Below are positions 44,581 through 57,240 of a stretch of DNA of 64,000 bases, piece by piece (within the stretch, counting starts at the first letter, position 1; each line of letters opens with the position of its first letter). Source of the stretch: Carnegiea gigantea (Eukaryota; Streptophyta; Magnoliopsida; Caryophyllales; Cactaceae); assembly GCA_029747015.1 (NCBI GenBank), contig JAKOGI010000362.1, positions 477,501 to 541,500 on the forward strand, written 5' to 3'. Below the pieces are notes generated by a model, which was not told the DNA's origin, made no database searches, and worked only from the letters and a program-made list of their open reading frames with translations. The translations under genes were made by a program, and so were the position numbers.

Positions 44581-44927
44581 TGAATTAATTATGCAATCCA
44601 ATGCTAAGGATATAGGAAATTATTATGTTGACAATAGCAGCTACAAACTGAACATATAATGGGTAATTATTTTTATATTATATGTACAATTTAAAAAAAT
44701 TCATTTAAAATTTAATTCAGAGCAACCATATCATATAAAATATAAATCATTGAAAAATGATCATATTCTACACAACATAAATAAATACGAATGTACAACC
44801 ACTCATTTTGGATGTATACAATACTTGCACAACTATATAAACATACTTCAAGGCTTGATTACAATCAGTCCTCAATTATGTAAACTCGTTTAGTATCATT
44901 CAGCATGTTCTTAACATAATTCAATAT

Positions 44928-44996
44928 GTTTTAGCATGCTTCAATATGATTCAATATGTTTCAATATGTTTTAATATGATTCAATATGTTTCAACA
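44928..44996. repeat. Short array of TTCAATATG(A/T)T
   Basis: About six or seven imperfect copies with a spacing of 10-12 bp. Confidence 0.75.
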
Positions 44997-44999
44997 TTA

Positions 45000-46569
45000 A
45001 GTACCAATAAGTACTTATCATGAGTCCAAAAAACCATGCCCTTAGAAAACCTCAACTTGTACCCATTCAGTTTTTAAACATGACCTGAATTTGACTTATT
45101 TACCAATTCAAGATAAACTAGTGAAGCTCAAATCTATGTATCCATGTATGTACTTAGCATTTTTAACCAATATAGGATAATAGAGCATTAAAAATCAAGA
45201 TCGGAGCCTTTATCGAATATCCATTATCTGAACACAAATTCTATTATGAGATCGTCTCACGTTAATTTATTGTGAGATGGCTAATGTATCAATTTTAATT
45301 AAAAAATTAATTTCGCAGATTTAGGGGGAGTGTATCTCATGCGCTAAAGATTTTTTTTCCCTAAAAATATTAAATAATTAGCTAATTTCCCTCCCTTTTC
45401 AAAATTCAGTCATTAAACCCTAGTAGGACTCTACTTTATACTCGTGTTTCACATAATCGTTAAGCCACTCTACCATTGCCATTGAGAAAGCTTTTTCAAA
45501 GGTTACCGAGTATGATAAACTTCCCACCCTCCCTGCTCTAAGCCTTTTGTTTAGTTATACTTCAATAGTATCGACTGCTATTAAGTATGTGCATAAGCTG
45601 ATTAACCACTTAGTTTTATGCATTTATTCCCAAAATGTCATCCTTAGTTGATTTTTCTTCCTTCTGATCCTGTGAATATTTCAAAATTTTGTCTGTCCTG
45701 CTGCTAACATTGCATAGTAGTACATATATTACTATCTCGCTCACTGTTGTTTCTAAAGTCATATCAAGACAAAAACAAGGATAGTCAATAAGGATAGCCA
45801 TGGATTTTAAGTTACACAATCAGCTTTTAGTCTGTTATTTGGCCTGTTTTGGCAATGTTCTTTTTACCCATGACCATCCTGCTTTGTCATCAAGGATAGT
45901 CATCGAAAGATAAAGAGAAATTAGATCACTTAATGCCTCTTCTTAGTTCTTGACAGTATCTAAGCATCCACGGATTTGCTTGTAGAACCTAGGCTTTTGT
46001 TGACTTAGCATTACTTTTAAGCATATCGCATGAAATAAATTTATGAAGGATCCCATTTTCCCCGAGGGGGTAGGACTGTGAGTAGCAAATAAATTGTTCG
46101 TGTTCTATATTATGAAAGATAATGTATGTTCCAATGAATGCACTTTGATGACATCTTACACTTTTGTTATATAACATTGAGATGAGATAAATTTGTGTTT
46201 GTGATGAAGGCAATGAGAGCACTAGTATCATTAGTTGAATCACATACATCAATTGTCATGCGTTGATTATTTGAATAGTCATATTCTATGTGGATTTCTA
46301 TTTGGGTGTGGGTTGTTACTATATTAGTCTTTCTTTGTCAATTCAACAGTAATATATTATGTGTGCTTTAGTCTGACATTGCATGATTAGATTTTTGATT
46401 TTTCCAATTCATTATAGTTCTAAGATGGAAGAAGCGAATAGTTTTAAAACTAAATTTGTTGGAACAAAGTAACAACGATGCCAATAAGAGAGGTACACAT
46501 GACATTATCAATTTTACTATGTTATGTTTGCATTTGTAACACTAGTATTTTGATCTTTTTCCTTTGAAG
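45000..46569. other. AT-rich sequence, no gene recognised
   Basis: Nothing supportable on either strand. A short inverted motif, GAGATCGTCTCACG...GTGAGATG, lies at 45247-45283. Confidence 0.55.
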
Positions 46570-47735
46570 CAATCATGTCCATGATGATTCTACTGGCCCA
46601 AATGAATCAATCCCTCTTAGAGACATTATAAGATGCAAAAAGAAAGCTCATGCCACAAAGAAGAGAAAGAATGCTGAAAATTTGGTTCGTGTACAAGCAC
46701 ATATGAAAACAAATTCAGAACAAAGGTGGCCATAAACCATTTCTAAATGGTTTCTAAGAATCATTGTGAGATGGTTTTCCTTATGGGTGAATTTTTTGGT
46801 GATTGTGATTACTATTAGTAGGTATTGGAGTGACTGGTTAATTCATTGGTAACTAATTAATAGTTTATCTAGTGGTGACTTTTATTACAATCACTTCAAA
46901 ATTACGTATTTATCACCCTATTTATTATAAAAAATCACCACAAATATATTTCTCTCCCAATATACCTTATATGAGACTGTTCCATTATTATGTTTTTATT
47001 TTACTATAGTTACTCTTAAATGAACTATTAGTCTCGCCTAATATTATTAAAAGTCACCATTATAATACATGTATCACACAAGACTTTCTAAAGAACGGAA
47101 GAAGATATTCAATTTTAGACATTGTGCTCTTTACTATTAAATAGTTGAATACAAATTCTTAAAGTAATTATAATTTGGTATTTTTGTATTATGTCTTCAC
47201 TTTTCGTTAGCAATGAAGTTCATGCTTTGGACACTGAGCAACATGGAACGGTTAGCACTGACAAAAGTAAGGAGTGCGGTAAATGAAAGAAAAACAAGAC
47301 GGTTGAGAGAATAATTAGTGTAAATTACAACAGTGGTTGCCTACAGAAGAAATCGAACCCGGTGGATAGGCATCAAATATTTCAATATTATGTCAATTAT
47401 CCTTTTTCAAAGTAGTCATCCTTGTTTAGGGAATTAGTTATGCCTCTTTAAATTATCCATAATAAATTACTCACGATGATCGCGCTTTATTTTTTTCAGC
47501 AATGATGCTAATTCTCTAAACCCTAAGCAGGAAGGAAGGGTTGAAAATGACAAAATTAAGAAGGGTGGTACATGAAAGCGGAAGTTAGGAACCAGATGCA
47601 AGCCGGTTGCGTTGGTGAAGTTCATACAATCCCTCAGTAATGAGCATAGATAGGAGATTGAATCAATTGGGTTTGGAGGACTATGTCAGACATCTTCAAC
47701 ATAAACCTCCATGCGGATGATGTCGTGGTTGATAA
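46570..47735 (+). pseudogene. Decayed multi-exon gene fragment, function unknown
   Basis: Three exon-like segments follow splice-acceptor-like sites: 46570-46734 (open for 54 codons, NHVHDDSTGPNESIPLRDII), 47211-47320 and 47500-47735. The last is followed by a donor-like GTAAGT at 47736. The second and third start alike (NEVHALDTEQ.GTVSTDK and NDANSLNPKQEGRVENDK) and carry a TGA at the same place, suggesting exon duplication. The third reads KRKLGTRCKPVALVKFIQSL and, after a stop, EIESIGFGGLC. That is reminiscent of proteins carried by some plant Mutator-like and Ulp1-type transposons, but I cannot name the family. Stops show it is dead. Confidence 0.45.
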
Positions 47736-48239
47736 GTAAGTTCAACCCATATAGTAGAATGTTAATTGCTGCCCTTGCAAATTAATAGCATGCCTATGTG
47801 TCTGCCATCCACAATGAAGAACGAACTAAGTTTTTTGTTTTAAATCAGATTCATGGATGTTCTGTTTCTATGCCCCAAACCCAATTTTTTCTTCTGATGA
47901 TATGTTCATCGTAAATTGCTCAAAATTATGCATCTGGAATATCGGACAAAAATTCATGCTTCCGTGATTTTGATGTCTCAAGATAACTAAAAGATTGAAT
48001 TTTTTTTACTAATAACCGAAGTCCATTATGCCCCAGTTGATATTTTTTTTAAGCATGTTCCCGTAAATCCAGTGTCAAGAATTGGCTAAAGATTAATCAT
48101 TTAGCCATGAAAATGATTTTGCCTAAACTAATAGTAATTAGTTGACTGTTGTTACTCTGTATCCAAAATCGTGATTCTAGATGCGATTATGATAAATCGA
48201 ATTCATGGATGATTAGCAGGTGGCTGTTTAATGAGACCC

Positions 48240-48970
48240 AAGACCCTAACCGCCAATCTACCTTGACCCCCTAACCCTAGAAAGGTGGCGATATAGACCT
48301 TAGTGGTCTACCAGCCAGACGGTCTCCACTGTCGATACCTTTGAGACAGCGGTGGCGGCGAACCTCGCCAGGCCTCGATGGCCCTCGCTGACCGCCGCCG
48401 AATTACCCAACCAAAAAGAAAAAAAGGGGGAAGGGGCGTGGTAGAAGAAAGGAAACCATGCATAACCATCAAGCAAACACCGTGGAGGGGTGGCGCGTGC
48501 CCGTCACGCGCCGCCGACGAAGGTCGTTTCACGATCTTCTTCCTCCCAGAGCCCCTTCCCATCGCCAATCTACGCAACCTTGAGAAAAAGGAGTCGAAAA
48601 ACACCGATTCAGGAGGCGCGTGAGACCACGCGCCACCGCCTGAGTGGCGCGTTTGGCGCGTAGGCATCTTCCTCAGGCTCAGATTAGGCCGATCTACACT
48701 GCAGTACCCTTAGTTCTTGCCGGTTTAGCGTAGATCGGGGATCAACGGGGCCGGTGGTGGCTTGATGCATCATCTGGGTATTTTTATTGGAACAATCGAC
48801 AATGGCGGTGGTGGCTGCCGTGGTCACAACAGCCAGTACAGAAGCTTCGTGCTCTCGGCCATGGCGTCAAGGGCATTCCAGAAACAGAGAACCAGAGATG
48901 GGCAGTGAAATGGAGAGAGTTCAGGCTGAGGAACACCAAGAAAGAGAGAGGGACTCGGTTTAAGGGGTTT
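48240..48970. other. GC-rich block with GGCGCG palindromes
   Basis: Base composition changes sharply here. It carries several GGCGCGT/ACGCGCC words (48490-48660). Open frames on both strands (48308-48667 minus, 48378-48623 plus) are Arg/Pro-rich, mutually overlapping and without domains. A TATAAAAA at 48996 follows on the plus strand. It may be the promoter/leader part of a decayed LTR or the edge of a captured gene; I cannot decide. Confidence 0.4.
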
Positions 48971-49358
48971 TGGGGGGGGCAGTAACGCCCAACTTATAAA
49001 AACCCTGGGCCTCCTTTTTTTCTTCTTTTCGGTCCTCTTTCTTTTATTGTCTCGGGCCCTTGAAATATTTAGGCCCGTTTTCGTGTTTTGGACCCGATTA
49101 TGTTTCGGTTATTATTATTGGGTTTTAACTCAATTATTAAGATTATTAATCATGACACGTTTTTTTAATTGGATTATAATGTTCGAGTTGATAAAGTTTT
49201 ATATAATTAATTCATTCGTTGAATTGAGATTCAAAATGGATGATTTTGTTATAAAAACATTAATATATTTAATGTTGTATATAAATTCGTTTTACATATG
49301 TGTCGACTTGAAATTTTCATGCTAAGTAACTTGTTATCGATCAATTGGGTTGAAATTA

Positions 49359-49874
49359 TATGAATTCATTTCATATATATGATTAGTATGTATGATGTGA
49401 ATTTGTTTTACCTGAACTCGATAAATATCTATATGATATGAGGATCCCCTTGATCGATAAATGAATATGTTTCATAGGTTATATTATATAAATATGTTTT
49501 ATACAGTATCTCATCATATGAATATGTTTCATGATTTAATATTTTTATACAAAACATGAGCAATTATGAGTTAGTTGATTGTTCTGTCATTCTTGTACTT
49601 ATTTCATGCTATCATTTAGAGATATAGGCTATTTGATTATCTTATAAATCTATTTCATGAAATTTAAATTTGCAATATTATATGAATATGTTTTATATAA
49701 TTTGCGAGTCTTACTATGAATTCGTTTTATCGAAACTTTGCTGTTATATGGATCTGTTCTATATATAATTAATTGCAATCAATATTTGGATATATTTCAT
49801 GTTACAAATTATGTTGCGTTAGATTGCATGGATATATTTCATGTGAATCACCAATTTGTAGTATTATATAAATG

Positions 49875-49939
<65 letters not shown>

Positions 49940-50290
49940 TTACATGAGTTGTAGTAAATTTGCTAATTGTTTTAGCATTTTTTATCCTTGCCCAAATTAA
50001 TAAATGTGGATTCGTTTCATATTACCTGCTAATTATGCAATTTAGCAGTATTTTATGAATTGGTTTCATGAAATTCAAATTCGTAACATTATAAATGTGT
50101 TTTATAATTTGCGAATAACATTCGAATAAGTTTCATTTTATATATAATTATATAAATGTGTTTTATATAATACTATTTGGGCCTTTTATGAACTTCTTTT
50201 GTAACATGTTATGTTTCGAATATGTTTAGCATCATAGATTCATTTTATTATATAAATGTGTTTTATATAATAGTTTGAATTTTATGTTTG
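49359..50290. repeat. Degenerate array of TATGAATATGTTTCATA-like motif
   Basis: About twenty copies of a 16-17 nt motif with core GAAT.TGTTT(C/T)AT recur over 930 bp at irregular spacing of roughly 20-60 bp, all on the same strand. Examples are at 49461, 49519, 49682, 49717, 49828, 50052 and 50122. Most of the DNA between copies is not repeated. Confidence 0.75.
49880..49936. repeat. (AT)n microsatellite
   Basis: Fifty-seven bases of uninterrupted alternating A and T. It lies within the motif array. Confidence 0.95.
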
Positions 50291-50839
50291 GTATGTCATT
50301 GGTAGAGTTCTAAATGACATATTAGTAGTTACAAATAATGAGATAACTTCATGTAAATTTGGTTTACATTAAGTTGGATATCTTTGTGATATATGTGAAA
50401 TGTTAATTTGTTTAGCCATAATATTCTCCATAAATTATGTTTTATGGAAAATTGTGATAAATAAGTTATAAAAACTTCTAATTCATGCTTGTATGAGATA
50501 ATTATGAGTTTAGCGAAATTTTCGATCATACGACATGAATAATGGAGTTTTTGATAATTTATTTATTTGATAATATGCCTAATGTCCATTTTAAAGAATA
50601 TATACCTTTTAGATATGGCAATAAGGTTGGTAATTTGTTTACCAATAAAAGAACTTGATAGCACTTACTATGATACATAATGTCAGACGATTCAGTTTCT
50701 TCTGAATAAATGTGAAATGTTAGGATACTCATTAGGTTCTAGGTCTTATAGGATGGCAAAGATGGTACTATTAATGAACAGTATCTAGAAAACTTAAAAA
50801 TATACCAAAAGTGGTTCGAGAATAGATCGATCAAGATGT
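50291..50839. other. AT-rich sequence, no gene recognised
   Basis: Lies between the motif array and the first recognisable Copia gag sequence. It may include the lost 5' LTR or leader of that Copia, but no LTR match to 54603-54897 was found. Confidence 0.5.
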
Positions 50840-51032
50840 TATATTTTGTCGTATTGCATCAATGTCGATCTAGTGGGGGAATTGAAAGTCATCCCACTGT
50901 TGAGTGCGCGTGGGATTGGCTTAGCATCAGGTTCGTCCGGATCCATTCCCTCAAAAGGTTCTGGACCTAAGATTGGTATTGCGAAAGGAAAAAGGGCTAA
51001 GGAAATAAAAAGAAACATATAGCACGTGTGAG

Positions 51033-51074
51033 TGCTATGATTGTGGAAATTAGGCATCTTATACTTAGGATTGT
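51033..51074 (+). pseudogene. Copia gag zinc-knuckle remnant
   Basis: TGCTATGATTGTGGAAAT starts a knuckle whose outer Cys residues remain (CYDC...DCP), with two stops inside and the His lost. Position upstream of the protease remnant supports gag. Confidence 0.6.
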
Positions 51075-51179
51075 CCTAAGTCGATTAAGGTACCTCCTTC
51101 CATAGCCCCTCCTGGATAATATGTGCGCTCCGAAACATTTGTTGCTAGCTGTGATCCTTAGTGAATTACAGATACGGGA

Positions 51180-52140
51180 GGAACTAAGCACATAGTTCGG
51201 GAACGAGTTGATTTTTGTGAACTTTCACCACTACACAGTAGATTCATAAATCGTCGTTTTAGGTAACGACAATGGAAAAGATGTCCTTGAATTAAGGACA
51301 AATCATTCGAGGCTCCTTGAAGAGACTACGTTGTCTTTTCTTGATACTCTCTATACACCTGGGGTGCGATGTTTCCTCGTGTCTTCTGTTCCTAAGATTA
51401 GTTTTCTTTAATTTTCATCTAGATGTCTTAGACATCATATGGCATGGTGATCTGTTTGGCCATGTCACATTGAAAGGTGTTTTCAATGGACGAAATAGAA
51501 CATCTTCCATCCTTCTCTCATTTTTGAACCTGTTTTAGACATACTCATTTTGACCATAAGGGTCAAGATAGAGTTAACTAGCTAAAGATGGCCTTTTAAG
51601 ACCAACTCACTAGGCTTAAGGTGCAAAATGTGAGTTATGCCCAGCTAGTAATGCAATAGGAAATCTTTTTGTAAGATTTCGAGTCCATCAAATCCCTTAG
51701 CGTTCGCTCACTTTAGACATCTGCGGGTCCATGAATATGAAAGCATGTCATGGAGTTACGTATATTCATGATATAGGTATATGTACCTACTATCCCACCG
51801 TTATTAAGTGCTTGATGTGTTCATATACTTTATAGCGGTAGTAGGACTCAATTGGGACGAAATATTAAAACTCTTCGAACCAATCGAGATCATGAATATT
51901 TTCTTCGTGAAACCAAATCCTGCAGTGTCGATTTTCTTAAGGATAACTTCTCTAACATTTGGTGAAATTTAAAAGGACCTCAATTTGTATGCGTTACAAC
52001 AACCACCTCTCAGTGAGAGGGAGGATTTGAATTCTCACTAAGTCACCGAGGATGGTACACATTTCTTACTTGGTAAGAATGGTGAAGGTCTGTCTGTCAA
52101 GGAGAATGAGATTCATCCTCAATCTCCAATTATTGAGGAG
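51180..52140 (+). pseudogene. Copia protease and integrase remnants
   Basis: Protease region: LGNDNGKDVLELR and, after a shift, FLDTLYTPGVRCFLVSS at about 51340-51390, which follows the active site in Copia protease. Integrase: MNMKACHGVTYIHD near 51730-51775, and the segment around TLRTNRDHEYF near 51870-51905, both parts of the catalytic core. At least five stops or shifts are visible. Confidence 0.7.
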
Positions 52141-52639
52141 AGTTATTCCTGAACATGTAGTTAGTTCTCATGTTCAAGATCCCACCTCCAATGGATAGTG
52201 GGAGTAATTTTCTCTTCATAATCAGGGTTCCATATCTCTTAGAGAAAGGGGGAGAAACTCCTGGTCCCATACCTCTTAGAGAAAGGGGGAGGGATTTCTC
52301 ACCTAGGCAGATAGATAATGAATGTCCCAGGATCCCAAGCATGAAAGAATTCCTCGATTATTTTTTAAATCAAAAAAGAAATATTCCTATGCACTCCATC
52401 GGGAAATTAGGGATCTACTTATTATCTAGAGGCGATTGGCTCACTAAATCACAAAAAGTGACTGGAAGTCATAAGGGATGAGATGGACTCACTGACATGG
52501 TTTGAGAACTCGTTGAAACTCCACTCCGATGTAAGTCTTCAAGATAAAACATCGTATGGATAGTTCAATTGATAAGTTCAGGCCCGGATACTCCTAGCCC
52601 TGATTTCCCATTCGGACTTTGAGTTCGAAATGGAGTAAA

Positions 52640-53010
52640 GATTGTTTTTCTCAATGGTGATCTTGAGAAAGAGATTTATATGGACTAACCTATTGATTTT
52701 GTATCAAAGGGATAAGAGGATAATGTGTGTCGTCTTAAAAGGTCCATATGTGATCTTAAGCAATCTTCCAGTTTTTGGTACTCTAGATTCCGTAAAGCCA
52801 TTTTGGCTTTTCTATAGTCTCAGAATACCATTGTGTATGTCGGAAGATCAACTTGGGGATTACGTTCCTCACGTTGATGACATACCGATCACTAGGAACA
52901 ACTTGGAGATGATTAAAGTTACTAAAAGATAGTTATTCCATGTTTTTGAGACAAAGGACACGGGTGAATCCAGGTATGTCCTGGGAGTGGAAATAAATCC
53001 AAAGCCGTCC
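52640..53010 (+). pseudogene. Copia reverse transcriptase remnant
   Basis: Reads FFLNGDLEKEIYMD, a stop, then PIDFVSKG, a stop, and CRLKRSI. Later, VDDIPITRNNLEMIKVTKR preserves the active-site DD (His replaces the preceding Tyr). It ends near a YVLGVEI-like segment at 52976-52998. Frames are broken in at least three places. Confidence 0.8.
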
Positions 53011-53195
53011 TAAGAAGCATGCATCAAAATGTCTTGGAATGATTTTGGGTTTATGATCCCTAACCTGTGGATACTCCAGTTGAGAAGGGTCCAACCTTGA
53101 GTCTTACTTAATGTTCTAAAACAGATGACAAAATAGAGATAATGAACAAAAGTTCCTAACCTTAGTATCATAGTAAGCTTATTGTAAGCCATGTT

Positions 53196-53576
53196 ATGTA
53201 CATGACCCGACATTACTTTGTAGTTAGTTTGATAAGTCGTTATCGAAGTAACCCAAAACTTGCTGGTTGGCAAGTCGTCAAAAGAATCAAGCGCTATCTT
53301 CGTGGTATTGATAACTCTGTCTTTTGCTATCAAGGAGGAGGCCTTGAGTTGAGAGGATACTCAAATATTGATTGGGGTAGTGACTTGGATGAGTCTGAGT
53401 CAACCTCAGGACATGCCTTCAACCTGAGTGGGAGAGCCATGTCATGGTGTGCAAAGAAGCAAAGCTGCACAACAACGTTAGCTATGGAAGTAGATTGTGT
53501 GTCTTGTACCATAGAGACAAAAAGTATTGCCATTAGGTATATATACACTAACAAGGTGATATGTTCCCTTAACTAA
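53196..53576 (+). pseudogene. Copia RNase H remnant (126 codons open)
   Basis: The longest open piece of this element: SRYRSNPKLAGWQVVKRIKR, then LRGYSNIDWGSDLDESESTS, GRAMSWCAKKQSC and LAMEVDCVSC. These match Copia RNase H in order. The catalytic Asp of YADAD appears as SNIDW, and the AEAEY motif as AMEVDC, so the enzyme is probably dead even where open. Confidence 0.85.
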
Positions 53577-54602
53577 AGCCATTCCTAATGATACGTTCAA
53601 AGCTCATTGGTAGAGTCTTGGAATTCATAAGGTTTGGTAGTTAGACGTATCCTATTACGTGATGGACATGTTTTTTTTACAAATGGGCAAAATGCTCATA
53701 ACTAATTGTTACACGTTAGACATATTGAAATGTCACGGGCTTCTGATTAGCTTAGTCACACAGGCAATCGCACTGACGCTTGAGTAGCGAGCAGGATGAG
53801 ACTGAATCACATTGGCACTAGGTGTGCAATATTGATTACTCACACTGGAAGTGTATGAGTAGAATGAATATAGTCGCCTTAGTGAGACTAAGATGAGACT
53901 CGAGGGAGTCGAATATGAAATAAGTTTTCATATTGAAGCCTTAAAAGCCGAATCTTGAGTGTCAAGATCAACATTCAGTATGTTGATCGAATGGCTCAGG
54001 TTAGATTTTTGGGTGAAAATCTTGACTGACGATTCGCATGGCATAAAGAGTGACGAACCCAGCTAAGTGGGAGCTATGCCGTGACACACATCTCATACTG
54101 TGTGTGCTTATAAGACGACCCATATGTGGGGTGATAATTGAATTCCCTATCACTTATCACTGTATGGCCCTATGGACGATAACCCTTTGACTTAAAGCTA
54201 TGATATTAAGTTGAAGCTTAATGATGCTACCTTAATGTGATTCTCAAGAACCACGATGTATACGGTTCAACGAGAACACATTAGGAAAGCAGTTAAGCTA
54301 AGATGAAATTTTATGAGTGTTTAAGGAAAAACCGATCCACCATCACCATATCAGCCCGGGCGATTATATTGAGAATATAATCATATGATATATCAGGCAT
54401 GAGGGAATTGAAATGCCACTGGTGATGCACTGGGATGGTTTTGGGGTATCGCATTTCTTGAAGGTGTTATGTTAGTTGGATGGGAACTTAATATAGCACT
54501 ACTTGTTACTTTTGATTGCACGTCCTATTCCTAGTATGAAGCGTGAGAAGTTGTGGTACATGGAGAACACGTGTTTTACGGCCTAAGTGGCCGAGTGGGA
54601 GC
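53577..54602 (+). other. 3' internal region of decayed Copia
   Basis: No coding recognised; long non-coding 3' regions before the LTR occur in several plant Copia groups. It ends with the purine tract GAGTGGGAGC (54593-54602). Confidence 0.6.
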
Positions 54603-54897
54603 TGTTGGTCGGGCCTAATAGGTTTAGGCCCAACGGCCACTTATGTTGCCTAGGGCAACAACCCTAACTACACCCTAAACTATACAAGGGGTGCTTAGGG
54701 GGTCAGCAAGTGTGACACTGATTACACCTCTCATATTCTCCTATTTCTCTCTCACGGCTGAACCACCGTCCGTCGGGTTCTTGGGTTTAGGACGTGATTA
54801 TTAAGGCGACTCTGGTAGCCGCCTGATTTTCTTTATTATCGTGGATTATTACCGACAGTACTCTTCCGCATTCAGGTTAGTCCTAATTCTTCCTACA
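54603..54897 (+). repeat. Short 3' LTR of decayed Copia
   Basis: TGTTGGTCGGGCCTAATAGG to CTTCCTACA, about 295 bp, TG...CA. It lies directly after the purine tract. No partner LTR is visible upstream, so boundaries rest on the termini and the tract. Confidence 0.65.
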
Positions 54898-55963
54898 CCA
54901 AGAAATCCTAGAATGAAAGTCAAGGAGGCTTCACAATCTAGAGACTCAAGTTATAGGCAACTACAAGAGTACTAGCATCAAAAGCTTGGTTCTGAGAATA
55001 CAATTCTTCTCTAAGATTTTTTGAGATCATTACGAGTTAAGATGAAAGCGGGGGGTTGATTTCTAGAGGTCTTTTATCCTGTATGCTTTATCTAGCTTCT
55101 TAGCTCCCACTGCAATCAGACTTTGGAATTCAGAGTAGCAAGAGTCCTCCAGGATGATGACCTCATTGTAAAGTTGGATTGGTATGATTATGTGGGACAA
55201 ACTATGTGAGGGCATCTCAAACTGCAAAATTAGGGCTGAAGACAATCTAACAGTCCTAATTTTACTGGTTGTATTCTTATTTTGCAGTTTCCATACTTCC
55301 ATAGTCTGTGATTTAAGGGTATTCCTAAGCCTACTTCATTTGTTGTGGTTCAACAATGGACCAATTAGAAGGCCAAACATAGGATACAGGAAGAATTGCT
55401 AGTGGGAGGTTTTCGGACGATGTATTTTGAATTTTAAAAAAAAAAAACGTATCCAATAAGTTGGGGCACTTCTCAACATCGAGTTGATATGGATGGCTCA
55501 GATATGTGCAGAGAAGACAGTCCTACTACTTCTTCGCATAGGATAATAACATTTGCTTTGCCCGAGCATCTTATGACTGACTTCAAAACTAGTAAACCAT
55601 TGCAAGACGAAAGTTGGTTTAGCATTGCTCAAATAGTAATCGTTCATGTTTGAATGTGAGTGTGTCCTTCACTATTAATGCATTATGCTTAAACAGTAAG
55701 CGTTCATGTTTAGCATTGCTTCAATAGTCATTGCTTCAAGTGTCTTTATTCTCTTGGGCTTAGCATTAAAGCTAATGTACAATTATTGTTATGACTAATA
55801 TTATTTTTTATGCCCAATAATTATGAATCTAAATATTGTGATTGACAATTTTTTATGCCTGATTTATCACTACTAATGTGTTATATGTGTGACTATTTAT
55901 GACCATTTTGACGACTAGGCATACTATTCTTTAACATAGTAATGTATGACTAATCATAATAAC
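54898..55963. other. No gene recognised
   Basis: Mixed-composition sequence with an A-rich run at 55435-55448. Small frames on both strands (55063-55302, 55184-55402) show no motif. The right part repeats phrases such as AGTAATCGTTCATGTTT and AGTAAGCGTTCATGTTT (55638, 55698). Confidence 0.55.
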
Positions 55964-56000
55964 AGCCCTGTTCATTTTTGCATTTTTTAGGATTTAGCTA

Positions 56001-56132
56001 AGAGCTTACATCTCCTTAAAGCTTCTTACATCTCTTTACAGCTCCTTACATCCTTAACATATTTCTTACATCTCCTTACATCTCCTTACATCTTCTTACA
56101 TCTCCTTACATCCATACATCTTCTTACATCTA
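56001..56132. repeat. Decamer array, left (TCTCCTTACA)
   Basis: About thirteen units of ten bases, consensus (T/G)CT(C/T)CTTACA, with one irregular stretch at 56051-56070. It starts about 37 bp inside the left terminal repeat. Confidence 0.88.
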
Positions 56133-56349
56133 ACAGTTTTTAACATTCATTTTTTACAAAAATATGTATATTTCTTGATACTATCATAGATGAACATACT
56201 TTTGAAATTACCTCTCCAATATGAAAAATTTATAAATATCTTATGAACATAGCATTTATAAAAAACATACAAGCATAATATAATGATGTAAATTATATTT
56301 AAGTTTCAACATGAAATATATATTATCATAGATGAACATATTTTTCAAA

Positions 56350-56808
56350 TCATAATACAAAGCTTTTATTCATGTTTATTTGCAGCATATATGAAAACTG
56401 TAAGACTGTATTCGAGGAAAGCATTGCAGCAATTTCATCCCTGAATTTATCCATGGCAATTTTGTTGCTATCATTATACAATTGAACATTTGGTGGTCGT
56501 TTCAAATTCGGTTCCCTTGCTAAGATTGATATGTGTTTGTTATGCAGAATAATAAAATTGTGCAAGGTACAACAAGAAACAATTATCTCCAGCTACTGTT
56601 CTAGTCTCATTTGCGGCATTATGTTGGCCAATATCTTCCATCTCTCCTTCAACACTCCAACAGTTTTCTCTACTGTCATTCGTAAAGATGAGTGTCGATG
56701 GTTGAACCGTTCCTTTACTCCTTTAGGTGGGCCATCAAACTGAAAGGGTTGGGCAGGCCATCTTTTGCTTTTATGACATTTTTGTAGATTTTGAAATATA
56801 ATTTCCAA
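56350..56808 (-). pseudogene. PIF/Harbinger transposase, C-terminal fragment
   Basis: The transposase cuts and rejoins element ends with a DDE active site. The minus strand gives FNHRHSSLRMTVEKTVGVLK, in which the Glu of VEKT fits the third catalytic acid, then ERWKILANIMPQ. An in-frame TAG (56593-56595) follows, then LEIIVSCCTLHNFIILHNKH. The first two catalytic Asp residues would lie upstream, but no homologous sequence is visible in 56809-57240. A truncated, inactive fragment. Confidence 0.85.
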
Positions 56809-57240
56809 GTTTAGTGGTTTATTTTAGTGGTTTATTTTAGTTATATGAGAAAACAATATTATGCATGTTAAGCCAAATATTTTAGTGGTTTATTTTTCAA
56901 ATTTTTTGGGAACAACATTAACCATATGTTTATTTATATTTAAAATTATTTTCTTAAAATAGAAATTTATTTGAAGAGTTGTATTCAATTTCGTTAAAAA
57001 AATTGTTTATTTTGTTATATTTTGCTTATTCGATCAAACTAATGTTGATATAAAAATTCATCTTTGGTGGTTCAAATTTTGTTCTCCAAATTTATAGAGA
57101 TTAATATATTTTATTATTGTGTAATTAACTTAATTAATTGTTTATTTTCAATAATTATATTATTTTAATATTGTTGTTTTTCATCCGAGACGTTCAATGT
57201 AAAACAAATTATACTATACAACTCTTCAATAATTCAACAA

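Larger units (their letters stand above)
50840..54897 (+). mobile_element. Decayed Copia element, 5' LTR not found
   Basis: On the plus strand the remnants follow Copia order: gag zinc knuckle (51033-51074), protease region (51180-51420), integrase (51690-52000), RT (52640-53010), RNase H (53196-53576), then about 1 kb of 3' region, a purine tract (GTGGGAGC) and a 3' LTR (54603-54897). Every domain carries stops and shifts. The 5' LTR is missing or unrecognisable, so the element may be truncated on the left. Confidence 0.82.

Noticed and set aside
43465..45025. TAAGTACTTAT at both sides as possible terminal inverted repeats
   Set aside because: The word is itself a palindrome, so it proves neither direct nor inverted orientation, and no further terminal similarity is convincing.
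48308..48667. 119-codon Arg/Pro-rich frame in the GC-rich block
   Set aside because: High GC lowers stop frequency on both strands; an overlapping plus-strand frame is equally open and neither shows a motif.
49738..49938. 66-codon frame with a Tyr-Ile repeat
   Set aside because: It is translation of the (AT)n microsatellite.
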